Positions 35,850 to 49,699 are shown, counted from the stretch's first letter. The stretch: 64,000 nucleotides of DNA from Sorghum bicolor (GCF_000003195.3 NC_012876.2:4444306-4508305); one strand, 5' to 3'. Notes: generated by a model from the letters alone, not told the origin. Translations and numbers: made by a program.

Positions 35850-38800
35850 AGAGACTTTCCTATACTGGAACATTATGCAAAAGCAATATTAGGAATAGTG
35901 TTATCTTTCTTTGTACAACTATGTATGGACCCTACACAAGAAGAGAAAGGAATGGCTACCAATTGTTGCTTGTAAAGAAGCAACACTACTTTAATTTTGT
36001 GTGTGCGTGGATCAAGTAAACGTAACCCTGATGGGATTCTCCGGCCATCTCATCTCCATTGTGGACCTAGCTATCCTAACCAGGAATTTGAGCTCAGAGA
36101 ACTGTGCCATTATTCCTAGAGACTACCTATAAGATAGATAGCTACCGATGATTAGTCTCACATCGATCGGCAGTAGAGCCACGCCCAGGCGCTTTCAAAT
36201 GCAGATGGGATTATTGGGATTGGCTCGAATCTGAGTTCAATAGCTACAGCAGAAGATGACGCTCCATCTCTCATTCATATATGCATGTACATATGTAAAC
36301 GCCTTATACGTTGATTCAAAAATTCAAGCTAAAACCTAATAGTAAGTAGCAACATATGCATCCTACCACATGTCCACATCCTCAATGGTGTGGATGTGTT
36401 TCTGATTCGCTTTTCTTCGTCGTCGCCGACGAAAATATGATGAGAATACTCTAGCGCGTAGTATATATGCCTCTATCCCAAGTGGTTGTAGATGTACGTA
36501 TCAATTCATCATCATGATTCGAGTATCTATTTACATATGGAATTTGTCAGCCTTGCATTGCTTGCATATATATATGGATGCTATCAAGGGAACACACACA
36601 CACACACACACGCGAATAATCCCTGCACGGCACATATCTGATGGTCACATATATCTTTTTTGCCTTTTAATTTCCAAGAACATTTCTGTGTGGGAACCAG
36701 TATAAACTTTGCGTGTCAAATAAATATTGTGCATGGACAAGGTAAGGAATATATACATGGATTTTGACGATCTTGTTCTGAACTGAACTTTCCTGGTGTA
36801 ACTCTGGAGCATGCATGCATTTTGATAACCTCTGATCGAAGCCATAAAATTAGTAGTCTGCACGTATGTTCTACATACTCTACCACAAGCATGCGTGGCC
36901 AAGAAAATGAACCTCCTTTCTCATATCATGCGTGTCTGCCCACAAGGAGAAACTATATATGTGTGGCCATAATACGTTCAACCACCCCTTTACCTACTAC
37001 GGGTTAGGTGAGTTAATCGTTTATTTGTTTCACGTACTGCATGAGTACGTTTTAGGATGCATGGCTTGATTGTAACTTGTCGTGCCAAAAGACCAGTATA
37101 TCTCAGGAAAACTCCATCGCACACGTGCTACTTTGCCACACGTTTAATTTGCTGACATATGACCAAGATTCTACTCAGACTATTGCACTTCCTTCAAATT
37201 CTCCCTCTAATAGCAGACTGACACGTACGGTCTCTGCAGTACTACTATCTAGTGATATCGCTTAAATATTTGAAGACACGACCAGAGAAGGGTGAATGCG
37301 ATCTAATTCCTCTTGTCGAACAGATAAGAAATATGTTGACTATGTCCCAAAATCGATTCACAAACCCCTCGAGTAACGCTAGCCGAGATCCTGTAGTCAC
37401 AGCGGTCCTACAGATCATAAAAACGAGGCTACAAAGATAATGGGGAAACAAGAGGTCAAATAAGCGAGAAAGAGTGTGTTTAAGGAAAATTCCAAAACTC
37501 GGTTGAACGACCTTCAAACGGCATAAAATTTTGTGGAGGGTTTATAATATGGCGAGAGACTTCTCCATGAAAAATGAGCTCAACTGGAGAAAGTTAGAAA
37601 TCCGTTTTTTGGGCTGGTTTCCAAACCAGCTTGAGCTGATTTTCAGATTTCACCGAAGAGAAAAAGTCAAAAGGAAACAATTTTCAAAATACTTGAAAAT
37701 CGGTTGACAGGGTTATACCATCATAAGTAACATATTAACCAAAAATCAGCTCAAATTGGAGCAACTTCAAAAACCGGCCTGGGCTAGTTTTGAAACCGAC
37801 TCGAGCTGGTTTAATTTTGTAGTTTTCAGCAAAATCCTTTCCAAAAAAATTTGAAATCAATTCAAATGACCTCCAAAAAATTGTGAAAATTTTCAGATAT
37901 ACCTTTGGCTAACCCCAAGAGATCAATCCAAAAATATTAAGGTTTCAATAGTAAATTCAAATTTCCTCTATTAAATTAGGGTTTTGCATTGTCAAGAAAC
38001 CACCAAAAAGGTGATTTCTAGGTGCTCGTTGGAATATGTAAAATCACGTGCCTAGATGAGCTCATAAGGTCTCATATCACTTAAAGATCAACCCAGAACC
38101 TTCATATCAAACACCTTTGACAAATCAAAAGAAGCTAGAAAAGAGGAATTTTGGGGATTAGAACTTTGGAGATAGGTGTTGGGCATCAATCCATGATTTG
38201 AACAAGTTCGAGAGGTCCCAAAACACTTCAAAATTGATCTTACAACTCAACCAAAGCAGTAGATCAAAAAATCACCAAAGAATGGCTCCAAAAATCCTTA
38301 AAGGACTAATTTCATATTTGGAGAGGGAGTTACAACTTGAGTGTGAATCCCACGGGCCAAGAAGGATGGGATCAGATCAAGATATATATCTGATTGCAAG
38401 CTACTCCTACCAGACTAAGCTTTGGATTGCAAAACGTTCAAGAACAAGAGCCTCTCCTCTCTCTAACCCTAGGCAAAACTCTCAACTAGCCAATTGAGAG
38501 CCAAATCCCCCCAAAGGCATAGTTTCTACAACTAATAATCTCTCGTCTATATAAGCACTTGGTTATTTCCCAGCGTACCCTCTTGGCCTATATACCCACA
38601 AGGGTAAACCATCCAAGTTTCTCTTCATTGATGCAATGGACCTGCTGCCTCCTCAACTTCGCTTCACCTCAACACAAGCTTTGAGATGCCACCATATGTT
38701 CATCGACTCCCCACTCCTCGGTTTTGAGGCTGAAGCCAGTCAAACCCATGACAGATGGTTTTGAGGCCGAAACCACTAACCCATCCATCCCTAGTTTTCA

Positions 38801-40650
38801 GGACCAAAGTAGGAAACCCTCGTGCATGCCTTGCCAGGCGTGACTCAACGATGTTGACACATGTTTGACCTCCAAGTGCTCACGATGCCACGCTGGTTTG
38901 GTCCAACCCCGTCCTTGACTCCGGCAGACGCCGTCTTCATCACGTATGTACTCTTGCTCTTCATGTTCCAATGTAAGCTGCACACGGTCCCTTCTCCGGC
39001 CTCTGGTCCATCAGTCCAAGCCTTCTTGTCCGCCTTTACTACTCTCGGTCCATCGTGCACGGACTTTCGCACCTAACCTTCTCTATTGCTGTTGACTGTC
39101 TTGACGCACCCAACACCTATACACTCATAAACCAAGAGACATGTTGCACAACGCACACGACAACTCTAATTAGCCATTAGCATAATCAAGCACATATGAA
39201 ATATGACTCAACCGAGAAAGTTTCAAACCTCTCAACTTTTGTGTCAATCATTCATCCCAACCGGATAAAACCAAGACACTTCCCAACTAGCTTGGTCTCT
39301 CAATATTCTTTTAATTTCAGTGACTATATAATTTAATTAGGAAAAATCATTTCCATGATCATCACCAAATATTCAAATAATCCGACAGCATTAGCCTTAC
39401 TATGTTGTTATTGTTGTACTGCATATATAGTATCTTCTTTTTTTGTTGGATCTTCAGCTCCTGATGGAAGTCAGTAGAAAAAGAGTTTGACTCAGATACA
39501 TACGTACAGATAAATTCCAAGAGTCTCTAACGAGTTTCACTTTTAACACCATGGTAATATCAGGGTAAAAAAAAGATGTAGAGCACGTGCTCTTTTATTT
39601 ACCAAAACAGGCATGAGGCATCCATCCATGCATGGGCAAGGGCAACAAGGTAATGCAGAGACAAGACTTAGACTGACAGGTGAGGTGACAGCAACCTCCT
39701 TCGTTCACTCCAACTGCAATGGGCATCGAATCCGCTGTCTACCCGGCGGTGATCGAGCTACTGACAGCTCGGCGCCGCGTGGGCGGCCGCCGGCCAATCC
39801 GCCATAGACAAGCCAGCAGCGTCGCCGTCCGACGTGCCCCGGTCCCAAGCAACGCAAAAGCTAGCTTCATTCCGATCCGATACCCCAGTCGTCGCCAGCT
39901 GATCGAGATGCCGTGCGCCATCGACGACAGGGACGCCGGTGACAGGATGCTGCATGCTGTGCCCATGTGTCGTGGCTGCCGCCGCGAGACGCAACCATGG
40001 TGGAGGGCGGCCGGCGCGCATCGTCGTCCGGCTAGCTGCCCCCCGGCCCACCGCATCCTCCTCCATTTGCATGCAATGCTTTCCCGATCGAAAGAGGCCT
40101 TTTGGGAGGCACCTGTGCTCCCGTGTTGACCTCGGGAATATTTGTGATAGGCTGGAGGCCTTCCCAATAGGAGCATCATCTGTTTTCGGATTTTTTTTTT
40201 CTTTTTTGATAATAATAATATAATTCTCTCCTCCGGCCTCCTCCGTTTGCTTTGTCTTTGTGCCTCCCCCAGCCTTACCTTTTCCAATTGTGAACGTTAC
40301 TAATGGGCATCTCTCTGGATAACTACTTTTTGTTTATTTGTTTATTTTGGATAAAAAAAATGCACGGGTAGCTAGGAACTCTACCGTTCATATTAGAAGA
40401 AAGAATGTACTTTTTTTCAAAAAGAAAAACACAGTTCTAGCCGCACTAAGTGTGCCGGGAAGTGTTTTTTTTTCTTATAAAATCACTATTAAACAGTCCT
40501 ATGTATCATTGTTAATCCATGCCCCATATATCCTTATTATTATTATTACTCCATCTTCAATAAGTTTTGTGTGTCTCCATGGTAAAGGTTAGATGGGTCA
40601 AGTGCTATTAAATCAAGCACTCGCATCAAGTCGAAGAGTTATATACCTAG
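35847..40650. other. gene-free intergenic DNA, including repeat-like and GC-rich stretches
   Basis: A short (AC)n run lies near 36594-36611. From 37440 to about 39100 the sequence repeats motifs such as AACCGGCCTGGGCTAG, AACCAGCTTGAGCTG and GAGCTGGTTT and looks like a decayed retroelement flank, without recognisable protein. 39700-40150 is GC-rich, with a 136-codon Arg/Ala/Pro-rich frame at 39719-40129 and antisense frames of similar length, so I do not call a gene. Confidence 0.35.
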
Positions 40651-40778
40651 GCCTGTTTGGCTGTACTCCACTTGTATCATGATGTATTACGGTGAAAATT
40701 CAACTAATTTACACCACAATCTACTTCGGCACATATATATGGATTGAGGTGGATACAAATGCATCTAAACAAGCCCTG
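40651..40778. mobile_element. small MITE with GGCCTGTTTGG ends
   Basis: Left GGCCTGTTTGGCTGTACTCC is partly inverted to ATGCATCTAAACAAGCCC at the right. The ~130-base element has a second inverted pair (ACTCCACTTGTATC and GGATACAAATGCAT). No coding content. Confidence 0.5.
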
Positions 40779-41960
40779 ATGAGCAGATTCCACCATAAAG
40801 ATATTTAGTTCGCATGTCGATGATAAAGTCAGGATCAAAGTTAGCTAAACTAATGACCATAGTTGAATTTTGCTAGAGATATATATAATGGTTATTGAGT
40901 GAATCAGGGATGATCAACAAAACTAGCCCTTCGGCCCGTGCTATTGCCCAGGAAATTCTTATTTACTACTATAAATTTCTAATAACCCTATTTGTTATAA
41001 AGCAACAATAGCATTTCCCGCTATCCTTTTTATGCGTGTAGATTGAGATATTCTTTTTGATAACGAATATTTTGTTAAGATTCAAGTTCACTACATCGGG
41101 TTGATATAACAGACTTGACAGCACTCTTGGCCTCGCTCTAATGACTTTTTTAATGTGAAGACTAGATTGACACAAATGTACTTGGGACAAAACACTAGCC
41201 ACCAGCACCAATTGCTATGACACCGCTACAACCAAATCATGTGAAGTTTTCTTAGGTAGGATTGCCCAAGTATGAAATCAACAGTGTGAAGTTAGGGTCA
41301 GGGTTAGGTGAAAGAATGACCAGCAACCAGACTTGTTATCTATTTCTACCCTTGTCAGTTGTCAAACGACGGTCTACTATCTATTTATTTAACATAAAAA
41401 AAATTAGACATGAGAGCCAGTATAGTTATATCGAAAAGGAGAACCAGACTAAACAATACAAACAACCACAACAAAAAAAAAGGCAATACATATGCGGCGA
41501 ATTTAGCTAGAGATATATAATTGATTCATTATTGAGTTGGATCTTTGAATCCAACCCAAATATGTTTAGAGCTAGACCAACTACAAAGCAACAAGCCACC
41601 ATGAAAGGACTTCTAGGGAGCTTCTACTTTGGAATTTAGCATGACCAAATACATCCATTGCGATGGCCTTTCCTAAAGGTGTATCTGGTGAGGTTACTAA
41701 CCTATACAAGTAGTAGCAAGTAGCTCATGGAGCACTGACAGGGGGTGACAGCTACTACCGGAAGATATTCCAACATAAAGAGCTATCACTCGGTCACATG
41801 TTGTCCGGAGAACCCAAAATGTATAGTGCAAGAGAATGATACTAGAAAGATATGCCATCACAAGCTACAATTTCGATCACTTTATGCCAAATTCTTTAGT
41901 TAAATTGAGAAAATAGTTATCACAATCACAATGCATGCTACCATTCATTAGCACATTGTA
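40779..41960. other. gene-free intergenic DNA
   Basis: AT-rich with frames no longer than 82 codons and no recognisable product. An AACTAGCCCTTCGGCCCGTG motif at 40920 resembles a Helitron tail in reverse but has no clear stem. Confidence 0.4.
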
Positions 41961-42150
41961 GACGAGCTCATAGCTCGGTTGGTAGCGTTCCAGTGATGGG
42001 AAGCTCCAGGTTAGGAGTTCTACTCCTCGCCTCCGCCACTATGTATGGGTGGGGTAAGGATTCGGGGCCAGGCGGGAGGGGGTTTTATCGACTTGCGTGA
42101 GAAGAAGATCTTCATTTTAAGCATAATGTCCGAGGTCTTTCAGTCGTTGA
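41961..42150 (+). mobile_element. tRNA-derived SINE (partial)
   Basis: A polymerase III A-box (TAGCTCGGTTGG, 41971-41982) is followed 32 bases later by a degraded B-box (GAGTTCTACTCC, 42015-42026), the spacing of a tRNA-derived promoter. A GC-rich body follows (GGGTGGGGTAAGGATTCGGG). The 3' end and target duplication were not resolved. Confidence 0.55.
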
Positions 42151-42972
42151 CATTATTTTTAGCGTCATCTGCTAGAAAGTGAGGTAAGAACAATAGATCA
42201 ATGTAATCGTAGCATACAAGCTACATATTAATATGATACTCTTTCACTCTCAACTTTTGTTGGAACATAACTTTTCACTCTCTTGCTTGCATTCTTGCCT
42301 AGAGAATTTAGGGGCGAACCCTACAAAATGAAGAATAATTTAGACAGTGATTTTTACAGTTTCTGTAGTCCTTAGATATATATTAGCATCGTTACTAATT
42401 CATTTTATACAAAGGTCAGATCAATTTGTATTGGTAGCTTGGTTGTAGCTAGAGAACCAATTCAGTTAAACGCTAGATACTCCAGATCTTGTTGCAGATT
42501 GCATCATCGCAGTAGTGGGACTTTCGATAATGTAGGCGCTAACTAACGTAAATATCATGATCTATTTCTACACAAGTTCTAAGTCAGCGGTACACACCAC
42601 ACTACGTCCATATACACCCATATGGAATGTGCACTGGCACGCATATGTAAACAAAATTGGAATCTACAACTACAAACGCCTAGGTGGCCGGCCCGTTCTA
42701 TCGCTAAGGTGCTGACACGTGTTATTATTTTCAAATTTCAACTCTCTCCATTTCAAATTATAAGTTGTTTTAGCTTTTCTAGATATATAATTTTTGTTAT
42801 ATATTTAGATGTACGCTAGGTCTAAAAATACAACAAAAACTATATACCTAAAATGCCATAGTACTTTGCCCCGAAGGTTGTCAGAGAAGGAGTACCTTTT
42901 TGGTACCATTGACATAATATTTTGGACTACAGCGGATATCTCATACACTATTACACAAATGATTTTACAAGA

Positions 42973-44085
42973 CAGTGGACTTTTATTAATGGAGGCGGTC
43001 AAAAAATCTAACCGCCTCGGTTAATGCTTCTGATTAACGGAGGCGGGCTTTTTTATTTACCGAGGCGGGCACTTTTGGCCTCCTCCTAAAATCAATTTAC
43101 GGAGGCGGACGTCTTATTATAACCACCTCCAAAAATAGTATATTTTTAGAGGCGGTTGTGTTAAAAAATCCGCCTCCATAAATCTATTTTTGGAGGCGGG
43201 CACACTAAAAGGCCCACCTCCAAAAATACTGGCCCAGATTGCAAAGCCCATATGTATCTCTTATTGGGCTCCTATATAAATGCAGACTTAGGGTTTCTCA
43301 CCACTCCCTTACTCCCTCCCGATCCCAACTCCCTCCGATGCCGCACTTCTCTCCCCACTCTGACTCAACCCGCGTTCTCTCCCCATCCAACAGCGCCAGG
43401 CCTCTACCTCCCTGTCCCATGGCACCTCTCCTAGCCGGCACCTCTCTCCTCCTTCCCTTCCAAGCCCGCCCCTTCCCTCCTCCCCTGTGCTCTTCTACCA
43501 CGGTGGCGGCGAGCCACGCATGAGGACCATCCCAACGGCGGATCCTACAACGACTGCGTGCAGGGGCTCTCCAGGCGGTGCGACACATCCTCAGCGGGCG
43601 CAGGGGCAGCCCCACGATGGCGGTAGTGCTCCTCCCTCAGATTTGGCTCCTCCATCACCTGAGCAATGGCAGCGAGCCGAATCTTGACGTTGTAGGGAAG
43701 ATTCGGTGGCCCTGTAGGAGCAGCTCTCTCTCGTCCTCTTCCTCCTTGTGGATCTTGGTGGCTAGGGTGGATCTGGCACCGGTGCAGCCAGAGCACCTCC
43801 ACCGCAGCAGATCGGGTGCCCTACCTCACGTGCACGGCGCCATGGCCACTCTCCAGCGATGGTGCAGGAACAACAGGTGCAACAGTGGATGGGCTCGACG
43901 CCAGGCCTAGATGGGCTCGCGTTTGGGCTCAATGTTTTTTAATTTTTTTATTTGATTAATGGAGGCGGGCAGAACAAACGCCTCCACAAAGTCACGGTTA
44001 ACCATGACCTTTCATTAGAGACGGTTGCAATACCCACCTCCAATAAGCATTTTCACCCGCCTCCATTAAAATTTATGTACTAGTG
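42973..44085. mobile_element. non-autonomous CACTA-like element with captured GC-rich sequence
   Basis: The right end, read inverted, is CACTAGTACATAAATTTTAA; the left end CAGTGGACTTTTATTAATGG is a diverged match. Inside both ends GAGGCGG and its inverse CCGCCTC recur many times, the subterminal array typical of CACTA elements. The middle (about 43260-43920) is GC-rich and starts like a gene leader (CTTAGGGTTTCTCACCACTC), with Pro/Ser/Arg-rich frames up to 110 codons in several phases. A captured gene fragment is likely; its source is not recognised. A matching 3-base target duplication is not clear. Confidence 0.65.
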
Positions 44086-45658
44086 ATACTTTCTTCGTCC
44101 ACGAAAGAATACAACTATAAAGTTGTACCAGTCAAACTAAATTAAATTTGACTAGTTTATAATTAATAGAATTAACGTTTATGTCTTCAATAAAATTTAT
44201 TACAAAAATATATTCTATAATAGTTTAATGGTATCTATCTTGTATTATAGATGTTATTATTTTTAATATAACATTAGTCAAAGTAGAAATTGTGTTTGAT
44301 GTTTTGAAAAGTGAAATTACATTGTTTTGTGGATAGAGGTAGTATGTATTAGCATGCATGGCTACCCTTTCTAGTAGCTTACTTGGTATATTACCTAGGT
44401 GTACCGTGGTGTCTGAGAATTTTTATTAACAAATATACAAGCATTTTCTTAGCGATTTTCAAGCAGTTTTCACTAGTACAGATCGGTGTTAATTTGTTGA
44501 TACCAAGCATATTTTTCACTGACAGTTCATGAAGAATAGGCGACAATAGAAATAAAATTATTATGGGCCCATGGCTATGAACACTAGTGAAGATACATCT
44601 CTACTAGTGGATTTCCTAAGATTGTCGCCAGTACAAATTCTCAATTTGTATTGGTCGTAGTCTTAAGACGCCAATGTAAATTAGGTCTATAAAATGGTGA
44701 TTGGCTTAAGGGACTACCAATGTAAACATAGGTGTATTAGTGGTAATCTTAAAAAAATGTCACTATAGATATGTTTACACTTACAATTTTCTTGATTGAT
44801 CGCTGGTATAAATAATTTAAAATTTATATATTTTCTTATTTTTTTCAAAGTACGGAGAAACGACTCGAAGGGCTCTACAACTTTATGGTTGATGACATTT
44901 TCGTTTGATATCATTTAGTGCTAGGAAATTACATTCTAAGTTTTATATTTTGATTTTTTTAAAAAAATGAAATGACCTCAAATTAAGAAAAGTCCTAAAC
45001 TAAAGTTATAGTACTCAAAAGATCAAGAATTTTATTGGTTCAAACTTATTTATTTATTTTTTTGGGTATAAAAAATGAAATATAATATTTGAGAAAGTGA
45101 ATAAAAAATTGTATTAGTTACTTGGTCACAAGGGACTCTGAAAACTCCGTGCACACATATTTCTGAAAATCGCAGTAGGCCAGTAGTGGGTCCCCCCCCC
45201 CCCCCAAGGTTGGCTGATAGGCTTCTCCCAATTTGAAAGGATTGCTATTTTTTTTGACCGATTTACGAATTTTGTAAAACCATTTATACTGTGTAATAAG
45301 CATGCTGCCAATATAAATTGATTTACACCGACAGCTTTAAGCCAACCACTAATGACGCCGTTGGAACATCATCATTTTTATTAACCTTTCACAATGACGG
45401 TTCACAAAACCACAAGTGAAAATCTAAAATAGTATCGTTAGTGTAAATGTAGAGCTGTCGATTATATATTATAAACGTAGTATTTTTCCGTGTGGCAAGG
45501 AACAACTGACCACATCTTTTATCTATAGTACTTTTGAGGTAAGGAGCTTAAAGATATGCATTAAAATAAAGGAAGATAAAACATATGATGGAGAGAAAAA
45601 CACATGTACGCTATTATTCTTTTGTTTAAGTATGGAGTATATATACGATTACGATATA
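44086..45658. other. decayed repeats, possible second CACTA-type element
   Basis: 44090-44350 is an old Stowaway-like MITE (CTTTCTTCGTCCACGAAAGA and TTGTGGATAGAGGTAGTA). CACTAGTACAGATCGG at 44471 could be a CACTA end; motifs of the type CCAATGTAAA and GCCAATATAAAT recur in both orientations to about 45450. A 14-base C run lies at 45192-45205. No coding sequence. Confidence 0.35.
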
Positions 45659-45918
45659 CTCTCTCCGTTCCAAATTATAAGTTATTCCAAAAATCTTGGA
45701 GAGTCAAAGTATTTTTAAGTTTAACTAAAAATATAGAGAGAAATATAAAGATTTATGTCATAAAATAGATACAATATGAAAATATAACTAACAAGGAATC
45801 TAATGATACTTGGTTGATACCAAAAATGTTATTATTTTGCTATATAAATTTGGTCAAACTTGAAAAACTTTGACTCTTTAAGATATTTGGAATGACTTAT
45901 AATTTGGAACGGAGGAAG
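45659..45918. mobile_element. Stowaway-like MITE
   Basis: CTCTCTCCGTTCCAAATTAT and ATAATTTGGAACGGAGGAAG are inverted and flanked by TA. Internal arms match the copies at 13619 and 35249. Confidence 0.85.
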
Positions 45919-46720
45919 TAGTAGTGAAAAGGAAATTAAACGGTACGCATATGAATCCTATTCACATCTTTTTCTAGAAAATCCTGTTTTTATGCTATTT
46001 TCGAGTGACGGAGCGAAGGAATTTGCTGTCGTTACTTGATAATCACCCCCGATTGAAACCCCTTGGAGTGCGCGCGATCATATTGTTATTCGATCCTATC
46101 CGATAAATCCCATTCAGTACATCGGATTAGATCGTGTTCTTTTTACATCAAATCTTAATTGCTCATAAATACTTGAGAGATAAGACTGTTTTTTTTAAAA
46201 AAAAGAATACATGAAAGAATCCAAAAAAAAGATGATATTTCAGCCTAATTAAGAGAACATATATGGAATGATGAAATTATAATCATCAATTCTTGAACGT
46301 TAGAAGCTACTCAGCTAATTATCTAGATATAAGGTATATTTAAAGGATTATGAAAAAAATTATATCTAAATGCATTAGCAAAACTACGAAGAGAGTAGTA
46401 GTTGTCATTATTCATGCAAACGGCCAAAATATTAAACAGGCATGAAAACAACTACTTAATAAGATAAATGGCGTGCCACCACCACGTACCATTCCTACCG
46501 TGTTTAAATGGGCTAAACGACCGTTTAGACAAACAACGGTCATAACAATATCACTAACTACCACTGTTAATTTGAGGCTTGGTTTGCTTGAGTTTATCTG
46601 CCAAATCTGTTAGACATTCAGCAGTGTTTTTCTCTCCCAATAAATCAGCGAACAGTATTTTTAGCCCATAACTTTTAATCAATGCTTATGATGTCGGCCT
46701 TGTATAGGTTTTGACGACGT

Positions 46721-47038
46721 AGTGCTCCCAGTGCAAAAACCATCATGGTTTTTATAGACATTAATTGTAGTTCTACCTAAGCATTTTGCTGATGTGATAA
46801 GGTAGTTATTGAAGAGAAAGAGCAAAAATCATAGAAACTGAGTCTAAGTTAGAAACCATGTCTACACGACATCCAAGACATGAAGTGATATATATGATTG
46901 GTTGAGAATGGAGAGAGAATAAATATGATTGGATAAAAAATATTCTATAAAAACTATCTATTGAGACCATAGTTTATATATATAGTGTATATAAAAATTA
47001 ATAGGTATAGAAACTACATTAGTATTGGAAGTGCCCTT
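46721..47038. mobile_element. MITE with GTGCTCCCA-type ends
   Basis: AGTGCTCCCAGTGCAAAAAC at the left resembles the inverse of the right end (AGTATTGGAAGTGCCCTTA). The inner parts are related (CATGGTTTTTATAGAC and GTATAGAAACTACATT). The ends are diverged, so limits are approximate. Confidence 0.5.
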
Positions 47039-47152
47039 ACGCTGTTAAAAAGCGAGTGGCAGGTACAACAGTGGCAGCTTAGCTTGTGGGATGTGCCATC
47101 TCCAGAGAATATGTACGCGATTTTGATTTGATCTATCGTCAGGAATCTCTAG

Positions 47153-47393
47153 GGCCTTGTTTAGTTCCTAAAAGTGAAAATTTTTCGGAACTGTAGCACT
47201 TTCGTTTGTTTGTGACAAATATTATCCAATCATGGACTAACTAGGATAAAAAGATTCGTCTCGTGATTTTCAACTAAACTGTGTAATTAGTTTTGTTTTC
47301 GTCTATATTTAATGTTTCATGCATGTGCCACAAGATTCGATGTGACGGAGAATTTTGAAAACTTTTTGGTTTTCAGGGTGAACTAAACAAGGA
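47153..47393. mobile_element. MITE of the GGCCTTGTTTAGTT family
   Basis: GGCCTTGTTTAGTTCCTAAA and GGGTGAACTAAACAAGG are inverted ends. The interior shares CAAATATTATCCAATCATGG, AAAGATTCGTCTCGTGATTT and TTAATGTTTCATGCATGTGC with the other copies. Confidence 0.8.
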
Positions 47394-47577
47394 GGTAAAG
47401 GTCACATTATTTTTCCCATCTCTGATGTTGTAGTCGTTTGTACGTGTTGTATGAAAGAGATCGAGCATATGGCTCTGCAGCATTGGTAGCCCCAAGTCGA
47501 CGACACTTGTTTCTTGTGGCTCACGACCACGTACGTCTCAATGATGCACTATTTGTACTTTGGTATTCCTCACGTAC

Positions 47578-47580
<3 letters not shown>

Positions 47581-47629
<49 letters not shown>
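47581..47629. repeat. (TA)n microsatellite
   Basis: About 24 uninterrupted TA dinucleotides. Confidence 0.95.
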
Positions 47630-47632
<3 letters not shown>

Positions 47633-47953
47633 AGCTTGTTTATTTCTTGTGGCCAACCATTGCTTCAGCGTTATCTAGCAGCTGGAGTACGTAGTAGTCT
47701 TGCATTAATTATTTCTGGTTGGCCATGTCAACTCATGTTTCTTGTGGCTAGATGAAGGTCACGGCTCAATGTCACTTGGGCACAGTACTCAGGTATTTCT
47801 CATAGATGTCAGCAAAAGTGATCTCCACATATGTCAACTACGGTTCTCATCATGACCAATGATCGTAGTTCATGCGTACTTCCGAACTCGATCCCCTCAC
47901 GAATGTCAACCCTCCTAGCCATGACAACCGCTAGCACTCATTATTGTTATGTA

Positions 47954-48178
47954 CTCCCTCCATCCCAAATTGCAAGTCGTTTGACTTTTTTATCTCAAGT
48001 TTGACCACTCGTCTTATTCAAAAAAATTTGTGCAAATTTAAGTCATTCTTGAAGAACTTTTATTAATAAACCAATACACAACAAAAAAAAAACTATTTTG
48101 TACAAAACTTTGAATAAGACGAGTGGTCAAACTTGATATTAAAAAAGTCAAACGACTTACAATTTGGGATGGATTGAG
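47954..48178. mobile_element. Stowaway-like MITE, second subfamily
   Basis: CTCCCTCCATCCCAAATTGC and CAATTTGGGATGGATTGAG are inverted and flanked by TA. Inner arms AAGTCGTTTGAC and GTCAAACGACTT, then CAAGTTTGACCACTCGTCTT and its inverse, are long and nearly perfect. Confidence 0.85.
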
Positions 48179-49517
48179 TACATTTTTTATATAAACGTGG
48201 ACGCTTACATACACCTATAACCGCGCGCACAAATACCATACCTCCATGAGTATGTTTGAAAGACTGAGGTGGTAGGTATTGAAGGCATCCAATATTGACA
48301 AAGACACATCATAAGCGTCTCAATGTTGACAGGTGCATCGCCTTACGCTAGAAAATAACAACACTAAATACCATATATAATAAAATCAAGAAAATACGAA
48401 CACCATGTTGAGTCGAGAGATTTCAAACATGTTTCGAAGAGACGAAACTAGTAGACCAGCTCGTTCCTCTACAGTTTTGTATGTACTCCACTTTTGTAAC
48501 CAATGAGAAGTTAACTCTGTCCAGTAGTTTTAGTATATGCATGCCTTGGACTTCCAATGCCATTTACTCAAGTTCTGATTCGAATGGGAGGATGTAAAAA
48601 AACTTCCACATACTCCCTCCGAAAGCTTCTAAGCCAAACTTTTAAAATTTTGATCGGATTTCTAAAAAAAAAATTCTAAGATTTATAGTACCAAATTAAT
48701 ACCATTAGATTTATTATAAAATATATTTTCATAAGATACTCATTTTATGTCACAGATATTGATGTTTTTTTTTGTAAAGTTAGTCAAAGTTAAAAAAAAG
48801 TTTGACTGACACATATCCTAAGAGTTGAAGCTTTTAGTGATAGATAGAGTATAATAAGAATCCCATTTCAAAACCAGCGCCTTTTAAAAACCTCAAATAA
48901 ATGCACACCTCGTACTTTGAGAAATCAACCAATTTTAAGATGAACTAGATTGTACTAACATTTGTATATATAGACATGTCTGCTAATAAAATCTAGTGCC
49001 GTTTATTTGTTATTATCAATATTAGTATTTTTTTATATATTTGCTCAAAGTTTTGACTTGCTCGGTCCCTTAAGAAAAAGAAGAAAAAAGAAAAAAAAAC
49101 ACCTACTGAAAATGAGGTTGTGAAATTGTGATGAGGTTTTACGGTTAGTCAGTTATTACCTACCCGTTTTGCTCGTGGGGTTTGTTTTGTTTGTACGAGC
49201 CAAAAGGCATGCGAGCAAATTATCAAAATAATATACTACAAGTTGTTTTGTTGGAAAAAAAAAAAAGAGTCCCAAGGACAAGGAGAAGGAAAAAGAAGCG
49301 CGTGGTGCTTGCCGCGTGTGGGACTTGTATTGCAGGTGGGTAGTAGCAGCAGCACCAGTTCCCGTTTCCGTTTCCGTTTCTCCAGACTTATCAACGTTAC
49401 CGCCGCCGCCCATATGCACGCACATCCGTTCCGTTCCGTTAGAAGTGCCCTTATCCTAGAAAAGGGATAATAACTGTTATGCAAGTATATATATCAAAAA
49501 GTAATAACTGTTATGCA

Positions 49518-49572
<55 letters not shown>

Positions 49573-49690
49573 AAAAGAGGTGCGTGTGATATGTTATCCA
49601 CCGCACCTCCTCGTTCTAATTATCCACTGATCCGCGGGACCCACCGAGCAGGCGCGAGATTCTCCCGAAAATGCCCTCCGGCGCGAACGG
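48179..49690. other. upstream region of the transporter gene
   Basis: AT-rich to about 49240, with a decayed Stowaway-like MITE at about 48614-48850. An (AAAT)n run of about 14 copies lies at 49517-49572. Frames at 49156-49484 are low complexity and not called. Nothing else is supported. Confidence 0.45.
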
Positions 49691-49691
49691 T

Positions 49692-49699
49692 TATATATA
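49692..49699 (+). promoter_or_regulatory. TATA box of the nitrate transporter gene
   Basis: TATATATA in the context GGTTATATATAGCGGG, about 250 bases before the ATG. Transcription would begin near 49725 in a GC-rich leader. Confidence 0.6.

Noticed and set aside
39719..40129. 136-codon frame in a GC-rich patch
   Set aside because: A longer antisense frame exists; both lack domains and have low-complexity composition.
17700..49690. possible hidden multi-gene system in the long gene-poor interval
   Set aside because: Both strands were read; only transposon pieces, simple repeats and composition-driven frames were found.
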